DNA of 12,044 nt from NCBI GenBank assembly GCA_014238595.1, contig JABAAV010000042.1:1-12044 (forward strand), written 5' to 3'. This document shows, one piece after another, positions 6,385 through 12,044 of this stretch. The position numbers and the translations under genes are program-made. The number at the start of each line of letters is the position of its first letter. The first letter of the stretch is position 1. The notes beneath the pieces were generated by a model that was not told the origin of the DNA, ran no database searches, and saw nothing but the letters and a program-made list of their open reading frames with translations. The stretch is from Myxococcales bacterium. Lineage in GTDB: Bacteria; Myxococcota_A; Polyangia; Haliangiales; J016.

Positions 6385-8940
6385 TTATTTCCTCTGTTTA
6401 AATTCATCCAGCCAGTTCTTTAACTTGTCAAAATCAGTTTTAAATTCATTGGGTTTCGGAAATTGAACTAATGATTCATCTGACTGGTCGTGTACATAAT
6501 TTGAATACTTTGTCATCAACTCGTCAATGTATTTGCAGTCTGTTTCTGAGATTTTGGCCAGATTGCCGATTTTTTTCGAATGTATTTCTTTCCTATGCCG
6601 CTTGACAATATCTGCAAGAAGTTCGCGCTCAATTATACGCTCTACGAGGTTTCTAAAAATGACGCAAAGATCTCGAGCAGTTTGTTGATAAACTGCCTTT
6701 CCTTTCTCTTTGAAAATTGTTGTCGCTGACGGATGATGATCGTTGATGAGTTCGTTTAATATTTGCGCTGGTTTCTTTGTTGACAGCGATATATTATCCG
6801 GCTCACCAGTTCCCCAAGGTTCTTCCTGAATATGAATGATTTTAGGCTCAATGCTGATCTTTTTGGCATAATCCTGAACAAGTCCTAAAAGTGAAAGGCG
6901 ATGGGTGAATATGATAACTTGTCTTTTGGAGGCGAGAGCACAGAGACGTTGAACGACAGCCTCTTCATAATCTTGATCAAGAGATGAGATAGGGTCATCA
7001 AATACAAATGGAGCTGAATAGGTTCTGCCTGTAACATCAGCAAGAAACGCCGCAATTGATACGATACGATTCTCACCTTCACTTAGAACTTCATTTAGGT
7101 TGTGGACGGCTCCGTCCAGCTGAAGTGTGTGGAGGACCTTGCCTTTTGAAACCTTGGATTTGCTTAGCTTTACCTTGAGTTGAGATGCCTTTAAGGCTTT
7201 GAGCTCATCGTTAAACCGCTGAACAAAAGCATCCGTAATAAGTGTCTCTGCCAACTCTCCCTTTTTCGTGGATAAGGCTCTAGAGTTGGTTTTCTTTTTA
7301 GCTTCCTTAAGTCGTTCGAGTGACTGCAGGTGATTTAGCTCTTCCTGAATCGCAGTTTTCTGTTCAGCGAGCCACTTTTTTGACCGGAGGTTCTTTAAGT
7401 GAGCCTGCAGCTCAACGCGATTATCCTTTTCAGCATCTTCCTCATATTTCTTGGCGCTGTTCTCATAGCCTTTTGAAATTTTTCGTATTTCTTCAATCCA
7501 TTCGGGAGATTGGCTGGAGGTACCCAAGGCATTTTCTGAATCAGGTGACAGTATTTTGTTTTTTTTATCTTGAAGAGAGGTGACGGTATCCTTCGAAGCC
7601 TTGATGATGTTCTGATTCTCAATACCTGCAGCATCAATTTTTGTTTTTAATGCCTCAAGGCTGAGAATATCTGGCAGAGCATCAATTTTCTGTCTGACCT
7701 CTCTGTCTGATTCTGTGGCTTGCTTTTGTGTTTCACCTTTTATGTACGATTCAAAAGAGGTGAATCGTTTTTTTGCTTCCTCGGATAAAGGTTGATGACA
7801 AAGTACACAGACAGAATTGTCCTGCACATGGGGAAACTCTTGTCCACTGTATGCCATTTCTTCAGAATATTTGCGTGCGGCACTCCACAGTTCTTTCCAG
7901 ATATCAGATCCAACATCTTTGAGTTTTGCACCACTGAAAACATCTGTTGCCGCTGCTTCAGCGGCTGACTTTTTCAGAATGGATTTTTTTTGTGCTACGA
8001 TAATCCTTTGGCAATTTTCATCAGACAGTTTATTGAGGCAAGTCTGCACATCATGAACAAGACCATCAGCATGATCTTTGTTAGTCCTGACTTGCTTTGC
8101 TTTATCAGCAGGGGATGTCACAGAAATTCTTTGTTGTAAATTCTGGAGTTCTGTTTCATTTTTCGATGAGAAAGAACAATGGGAATCAAGATCGTCAGCC
8201 GTTGTTTTCGCGCTGAGTTTTTTAACCCAAGCACCTCCAGCGGAGTCAAGGATATCATTAGGGAGACTCGGCATTTTTGACGTTAGTGCTTCGGCATCTG
8301 CATTGAGTTTTGCTGTTACTTTGTCACAGACATCAATTAGCCTGCTGAAAAATGACAAAATCAGAGGTTCATAGCTGACCTCTTCTCCTTTCCCCATAAA
8401 GACTCGGCCAAATGACGTGTCGAAAATATCAATGGAGCAAAGGTCGTCGCAAACTCCCGAGCCTGTCCATTCATGCTCCACCGGTGTGCCGTTTTTGAGA
8501 TAAGAGATTTTGGCTTTCTGGGCAACATCTTCAGCAGAAAACACATCTTTATGCAGTTCACCACGGACACAATCACGGGCTCCGCAGACATGTTTCAGAA
8601 GCCTTACATAACCGGATTTACCTGAACCAGTAGACCCATAGACAACGGCAATATTGCTCTTACCGAAATCGAGTGGTGTCCGAGGGGCCAGTTTGTTTAC
8701 CCCGGAAATTTTGCTGATGGAAGATAAATGTATTTTTTCAGAATCATGCGCATCAAAAGCCCCAGCGGGGATGCTGCAATCGATATCAGGAAAATCATTA
8801 TTGGCTTCCTGTTGACATAATATCATCAGATCAGAAATGGCTGCATCATTCAGATCACCGAATTCAAGTAAGCGTTTTGCGGCGACCTGCAGCCACTGTG
8901 GTTGTTGTGTTAACCATTCCATTATTGTTGAAGAAACCAT
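6385..8940 (-). CDS. Zinc-hook AAA_13-type ABC ATPase, RloC-like probable defence protein
   Basis: The 851-residue protein has an SMC/Rad50-like split ABC ATPase. It shows Walker A GSTGSGKS (102-109), a helical region with a zinc-hook-like CVLC (378-381), coiled-coil-rich sequence to about 600, signature LSEGENR (619-625), Walker B FVFDDP (645-650), D-loop SSLD (652-655) and H-loop FTH (H680). After the ATPase a C-terminal helical domain (about 740-851) carries R763xxxE767 and YVHDQ (H817). RloC and PrrC nucleases have an R-xxx-E pair plus a later histidine in their anticodon-nuclease domains, so this could be such a domain, but the spacing to the histidine differs from PrrC and I cannot confirm it. 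RloC-type proteins often accompany restriction systems and cleave tRNA when DNA is damaged or restriction fails. The start at 8940 follows aaagggag at a proper distance. All ATPase residues are intact. If not RloC-like, it is another AAA_13 ATPase of unknown effector. Confidence 0.85.
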   Translation of the reverse strand: MVSSTIMEWLTQQPQWLQVAAKRLLEFGDLNDAAISDLMILCQQEANNDFPDIDCSIPAGAFDAHDSEKIHLSSISKISGVNKLAPRTPLDFGKSNIAVVYGSTGSGKSGYVRLLKHVCGARDCVRGELHKDVFSAEDVAQKAKISYLKNGTPVEHEWTGSGVCDDLCSIDIFDTSFGRVFMGKGEEVSYEPLILSFFSRLIDVCDKVTAKLNADAEALTSKMPSLPNDILDSAGGAWVKKLSAKTTADDLDSHCSFSSKNETELQNLQQRISVTSPADKAKQVRTNKDHADGLVHDVQTCLNKLSDENCQRIIVAQKKSILKKSAAEAAATDVFSGAKLKDVGSDIWKELWSAARKYSEEMAYSGQEFPHVQDNSVCVLCHQPLSEEAKKRFTSFESYIKGETQKQATESDREVRQKIDALPDILSLEALKTKIDAAGIENQNIIKASKDTVTSLQDKKNKILSPDSENALGTSSQSPEWIEEIRKISKGYENSAKKYEEDAEKDNRVELQAHLKNLRSKKWLAEQKTAIQEELNHLQSLERLKEAKKKTNSRALSTKKGELAETLITDAFVQRFNDELKALKASQLKVKLSKSKVSKGKVLHTLQLDGAVHNLNEVLSEGENRIVSIAAFLADVTGRTYSAPFVFDDPISSLDQDYEEAVVQRLCALASKRQVIIFTHRLSLLGLVQDYAKKISIEPKIIHIQEEPWGTGEPDNISLSTKKPAQILNELINDHHPSATTIFKEKGKAVYQQTARDLCVIFRNLVERIIERELLADIVKRHRKEIHSKKIGNLAKISETDCKYIDELMTKYSNYVHDQSDESLVQFPKPNEFKTDFDKLKNWLDEFKQRK

Positions 8941-8960
8941 CTGCCCATTCTCCCTTTGAA

Positions 8961-9104
8961 TTAAACGTACTTCCCTGAAAAATCCTCGAACGCATTTGTG
9001 ACGGCGAACTCAACTTCTTTGCTGATTAAACCGAGTTTAGTACCCAGAAAATCTAAGATGATCAGTGATTCTGTTATTGTATTTTCATCCATTCTATCGC
9101 CCAT
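8961..9104 (-). CDS. Short ORF of unknown function upstream of the ATPase gene
   Basis: From ATG at 9104 (or the second ATG at 9092) the frame encodes about 47 residues, beginning MGDRMDENTITES and ending EDFSGKYV, and stops 20 bases before the ATPase start. The frame is also open for 14 codons upstream, to a TAA just inside the duplicated rhuM block. No clear ribosome site precedes either ATG. I do not recognise the sequence. It could be a small partner translated just before the ATPase, or the tail of a longer gene cut by the rearrangement at about 9137. Its position next to a breakpoint favours the latter, its clean helical-looking composition the former. Confidence 0.35.
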   Translation of the reverse strand: MGDRMDENTITESLIILDFLGTKLGLISKEVEFAVTNAFEDFSGKYV

Positions 9105-9136
9105 AGTTTCAGTGTCTTTTAGCCACTCATTTTTGA

Positions 9137-9237
9137 TTGTTTCTTATCGACCTCAGCACCATGGGCAATGGTATGTTCCAAAATGGAAATAGTTGCGGTT
9201 CGATCTAATTCATCGCTTCCAAAGATGTTTTTTCGGA
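9137..9237 (-). pseudogene. rhuM: Second rhuM-family fragment
   Basis: The minus strand reads NIFGSDELDRTATISILEHTIAHGAEVDKKQ across this stretch in one frame. This is the same part of RhuM as in the fragment near 3350-3470 but without the 13-codon extra segment, so it probably shows the more original arrangement. The 5' end runs into repeat R3. Homology with the sister fragment ends at 9137, after which the frame meets a stop within five codons. It is too short to function and serves as a landmark of the duplication. Confidence 0.65.
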
Positions 9238-9336
9238 TTATCGCTGCACACTTCATTAGACACCAACCCCTATTGTATTGCTAAGTAAGTATTCTCTGCT
9301 TGCCGTTGATGGTTAGATTCGCCTCAATGAATCAGT
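9232..9336. repeat. 105-base direct repeat, copy R3
   Basis: Third copy of the enolase-superfamily gene 3' end, located 12 bases beyond the stop codon of hsdR. It shares attcgcctc with R1 and gttgatgg with R2, and has its own change, ttatcgctg. It carries the former coding end of the enolase-superfamily gene without the gene body. Confidence 0.9.
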
Positions 9337-9347
9337 GATTCCATGGA

Positions 9348-12044
9348 TTAAATTTCTCCACCTACACCCTTAAACTTTTCAACAAATTTAGAAATTAGTT
9401 TGAAAACGCGTTGTTTTTTCTCTTTGTATTTCGGGGTGAGTGGGCTCATTTTTTGCAGAGTGTCATTGAGCTCGGTGCCATTTTCACTCGCAAATTCTCG
9501 TTTTAATGATGTTGTGATGTAACGCTTAGCAGCATCTTCAATTAAATTTTCTGAACGGATTAATTCTTCAGCGTCATGCTTTTGTACAATTCGTGCAAAT
9601 TTGTAAAATTCTGCAATAACGCTCGCCGTATCGTTAATATCGTCTAGATTGGTTTGATTAATAAAATCAACAATCAATTTTTCTTTGGTGCGATGACCTA
9701 GACTGGCACGAATCGATCGGCATACTTCTTCGATCAACTCGGCTTTGCTCTTATTCGTTCTATTGTGTTCAAAAATCAACCCAAGAATGTAATCCAGATT
9801 AAATTCTTGTGAATGAAGTAGATCTACCTCAAAAACTACATCATCCCAATCGAGCTTGGAGCTTTCTTGATCATTGGAGGCTTTGTCACGGCGCAACCAA
9901 TCGCGTATATCATTATACATTGAGCTATAATCCTGAATCGTTCGCTCTGATGGTACTTCGATGCATTTCATTGAATCTAGACCATCGTCATCCAAATAAT
10001 ATTTTTCCTTAAATGCTTCAACCGCGTTAGGGTCATTCTGATCAACATTTTGCCAAGCTTTTAGTCCTACAAATTCATCGTAGTTTTGCAGCATATTTTC
10101 TATCCGCAAATATTCGCCGAATAGTTTGACAAAATCTTTCTTATCTTCTTCTAACACAATGGCATCATGGTCGGGGAAGCGGTTTTTCAATTCTGCTACC
10201 ACATCCACATAACCTCGGCGTGCGTCATCTGTGGTTTCCTCGGAGCCTCTCAGATATTCTTCATAGCTTTTCTCCAACACTACGTTTTTGGTGTTTTTGT
10301 CGCCAAACAGAGCAATGGCTTCTTTCGTGGATTTCTCTAAATCGCGGAAGGTAACGATATTACCAAAGGTTTTGGTAGCATCATAAATACGGTTGGTGCG
10401 AGAGAAGGCTTGTATCAAACCGTGATTCCGTAGGTTTTTATCGACAAACAAAGTATTCAATTGGGGTGCATCAAAGCCAGTTAAAAACATACCTACAACA
10501 ATCAGTAAATCCACTTCTTGTTTTTTAACCCGCTGTGCAAGATCGCGGTAGTAGTTTTGGAAACCATGACTATCTACGCCAAATGAGGTTTTAAAGAGGG
10601 CGTTATAGTCGTCAATAGCGGAACTTAAAAACTCTTTGGCACTGCTGTCCATCGCGGTGACTTCAAAGCTTTCATCAGGAATATCGCCGAAAGCATCTTG
10701 TTCTTCATTGGCAGAGAATGAAAATATCGTGGCAATTTTCAGTGGTTTGTCACTATCTACTTGTAATTTATTAAGTGTCTCATAATACAGTTTGGCTGCA
10801 TCCACGCTACTCACACCAAACATCGCATTGAAGCCTTTATTGCCACCTTGCAGGCGATGAGTTTTATGACGATAGTTATTAAGAATATATTTGGATATTT
10901 CTCGGATACGCTCTGGGTGCAGCAGAGCCTTTATATTTTTTGCTGCATTGAGCTTGTCAAAATCTGGCTCGGTTTCATTAGCCTTAAACTTCGGACGTAC
11001 ATCATTGTAGTCCACTTTAAACTTGAGCACTTTGTCATCACGAATGGCATCGGTAATCACATAGGAATGCAACTCACGGCCAAATACGCTCGCGGTAGTA
11101 TCCGCGCCCAGAGCATTCTGCGGAAAAATAGGCGTGCCGGTAAAACCGAATTGATAATATCGTTTAAACTTCTTCTTTAAGTTTTTCTGCGCTTCACCAA
11201 ATTGGCTGCGATGGCATTCATCGAAGATGAAAACCACTTGGCTCTTATAGACAGAGAGAGCGTTTTCGCTTTTTATCAAGTTATTAAGTTTTTGGAGGGT
11301 GGTAACTATAATCTTGTTATCGTCTTTGTTCAGATTACGCTTAAGCTGGGCGGTGCTGTCGGAACCATTGACACTATCGGGTGAAAAGCGTTGATATTCT
11401 TTCATGGTTTGATAGTCGAGGTCTTTACGGTCTACTACAAAAAACACCTTGTCTATAAAGTCCAACTCAGTGATTAAGCGTGCGGCTTTAAAACTGGTTA
11501 GGGTTTTCCCCGATCCTGTGGTGTGCCAAACATAGCCACCGCTCTCGGTATTACTCCAATTTTTGTTTTGATAAGAACTTTTGATTTTCCACAAAATCCG
11601 CTCAGTGGCGGCAATTTGATAGGGGCGCATAATGAGCAACGTGTCGCTTGCATCAAGTACCGAATAGTTCAACAGTACTTCCAACAGAGTATTTCTATCA
11701 AAAAATGTCGCAGTAAAGTGTTTTAAGTCTTTAATCAGCGTATTATCTTTTGTCGCCCAATTCATAGTGAAGTCAAAGCTGTGTTTGTCGCGTTTGGTAG
11801 TGTTGGCGAAATAGCGACTATCAGTACCGTTAGAAATGACGAATAACTGTAAATACTTAAACAGTGATTGGTCGGCATTAAAACTTTCTTTACTGTAGCG
11901 ATGTACTTGATTAAAGGCCTCGCAAATGGCCACACCACGTTTTTTAAGTTCAATATGCACAAGAGGCAACCCATTGACTAAAATCGTCACATCGTAGCGA
12001 TTCTCTTGTGAACCGGTTTGCACAAATTGTTTAATCACCTGCAT
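9348..12044 (-). CDS. hsdR: Type I restriction enzyme R subunit, 5' partial
   Basis: The frame is open to the window's right edge; the terminal ATG is an internal methionine. Numbering from it, the nuclease motif is D18...E32-L-K34, with the same 14-residue D-to-E spacing as EcoR124I (D151, E165, K167). By that comparison about 133 N-terminal residues are missing and the full protein would be near 1030 residues, typical of this class. The translocase motifs are complete: HTTGSGKT (174-181), DECH (275-278), FTGTPIF (301-307), GMFLTGFDA (518-526) and QAFSRTNR (545-552). A helical C-terminal part, which in EcoR124I docks onto the methylase, follows. HsdR pumps DNA using ATP and cuts when translocation stalls, in complex with HsdM and HsdS, which should lie to the right. 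No frameshift is seen. Its stop codon lies in duplicated block B, just before repeat R3. Confidence 0.96.
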   Translation of the reverse strand: MQVIKQFVQTGSQENRYDVTILVNGLPLVHIELKKRGVAICEAFNQVHRYSKESFNADQSLFKYLQLFVISNGTDSRYFANTTKRDKHSFDFTMNWATKDNTLIKDLKHFTATFFDRNTLLEVLLNYSVLDASDTLLIMRPYQIAATERILWKIKSSYQNKNWSNTESGGYVWHTTGSGKTLTSFKAARLITELDFIDKVFFVVDRKDLDYQTMKEYQRFSPDSVNGSDSTAQLKRNLNKDDNKIIVTTLQKLNNLIKSENALSVYKSQVVFIFDECHRSQFGEAQKNLKKKFKRYYQFGFTGTPIFPQNALGADTTASVFGRELHSYVITDAIRDDKVLKFKVDYNDVRPKFKANETEPDFDKLNAAKNIKALLHPERIREISKYILNNYRHKTHRLQGGNKGFNAMFGVSSVDAAKLYYETLNKLQVDSDKPLKIATIFSFSANEEQDAFGDIPDESFEVTAMDSSAKEFLSSAIDDYNALFKTSFGVDSHGFQNYYRDLAQRVKKQEVDLLIVVGMFLTGFDAPQLNTLFVDKNLRNHGLIQAFSRTNRIYDATKTFGNIVTFRDLEKSTKEAIALFGDKNTKNVVLEKSYEEYLRGSEETTDDARRGYVDVVAELKNRFPDHDAIVLEEDKKDFVKLFGEYLRIENMLQNYDEFVGLKAWQNVDQNDPNAVEAFKEKYYLDDDGLDSMKCIEVPSERTIQDYSSMYNDIRDWLRRDKASNDQESSKLDWDDVVFEVDLLHSQEFNLDYILGLIFEHNRTNKSKAELIEEVCRSIRASLGHRTKEKLIVDFINQTNLDDINDTASVIAEFYKFARIVQKHDAEELIRSENLIEDAAKRYITTSLKREFASENGTELNDTLQKMSPLTPKYKEKKQRVFKLISKFVEKFKGVGGEI

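Larger units (their letters stand above)
9137..9361. repeat. Duplicated junction block B (rhuM part, R3, hsdR tail)
   Basis: This is the partner of block 3337-3600, colinear and about 97 percent identical by eye, but 39 bases shorter. Here the right end is in its natural place, because the last 25 bases overlap the genuine end of hsdR (GGEI, stop at 9348-9350). Block B is therefore the likely source of the hsdR stub in block A. Together with the short ORF it fills the 407 bases between the ATPase gene and hsdR; no other gene is seen there. Confidence 0.85.

Noticed and set aside
8998..9192. 64-residue plus-strand ORF between the ATPase gene and hsdR
   Set aside because: It is antisense to the short ORF and the rhuM relic, crosses the block boundary and shows no recognisable motif.
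3134..9336. R repeats as a CRISPR array or transposon terminal repeats
   Set aside because: There are only three copies, 105 bases long, irregularly spaced and in direct orientation, with no transposase in the window.
10848..11384. Plus-strand ORFs of 110 and 60 residues opposite hsdR
   Set aside because: They are antisense shadows of a clearly coding, fully conserved HsdR helicase region.

Overview
The window looks like an accessory or defence island in the chromosome of a moderately AT-rich bacterium. A gammaproteobacterium is my best guess, from the EcoR124I-like HsdR, the RhuM relics and an SbcD relic of gammaproteobacterial type. Genus cannot be read from the sequence. No tRNA, rRNA, CRISPR array or intact transposase or integrase gene was seen.

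Left part (1-3190, + strand): two translationally coupled metabolic genes. The first, cut by the window edge, fuses a membrane fatty-acid-hydroxylase/sterol-desaturase-type diiron domain to a GH3-type acyl-adenylating amido synthetase. The second, overlapping it by 4 bases, is an enolase-superfamily enzyme of the muconate-lactonizing/dipeptide-epimerase subgroup. Together they suggest a small pathway for a modified lipid or an acyl-amino-acid; the product is unknown.

Junction (3134-3600): the last 19 codons of the enolase-superfamily gene plus 48 bases downstream form a 105-base direct repeat, R1. It recurs at 3471-3575 (R2) and 9232-9336 (R3). R1 and R2 bracket a broken rhuM fragment. A longer block (part of rhuM, R, and the last bases of an hsdR gene) is duplicated at 3337-3600 and 9137-9361 and brackets the cargo between them. 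The pattern resembles tandem integration at, or recombination through, the 3' end of a protein-coding gene.

Cargo (3601-9136): a divergent type II restriction-modification pair, namely a cytosine-5 methyltransferase with an N-terminal helix-turn-helix (- strand) and a MutH/LlaMI-like endonuclease (+ strand). Palindromes and candidate promoters lie in the gap between them. Next comes a decayed 5' fragment of sbcD, then an 851-residue zinc-hook ABC-type ATPase of the AAA_13/RloC-like kind (- strand), which may be a suicidal anticodon-nuclease-type defence protein, and a short ORF of unknown nature.

Right part (9348-12044, - strand): a type I restriction subunit, HsdR, lacking about 130 N-terminal residues at the window edge. 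hsdM and hsdS are expected further right.

Functionally the island stacks type II restriction, type I restriction and a probable RloC-like guard. RloC/PrrC-type nucleases are known to be linked to restriction systems and to respond when DNA restriction or integrity is compromised. This is a plausible cooperation, not a demonstrated one.
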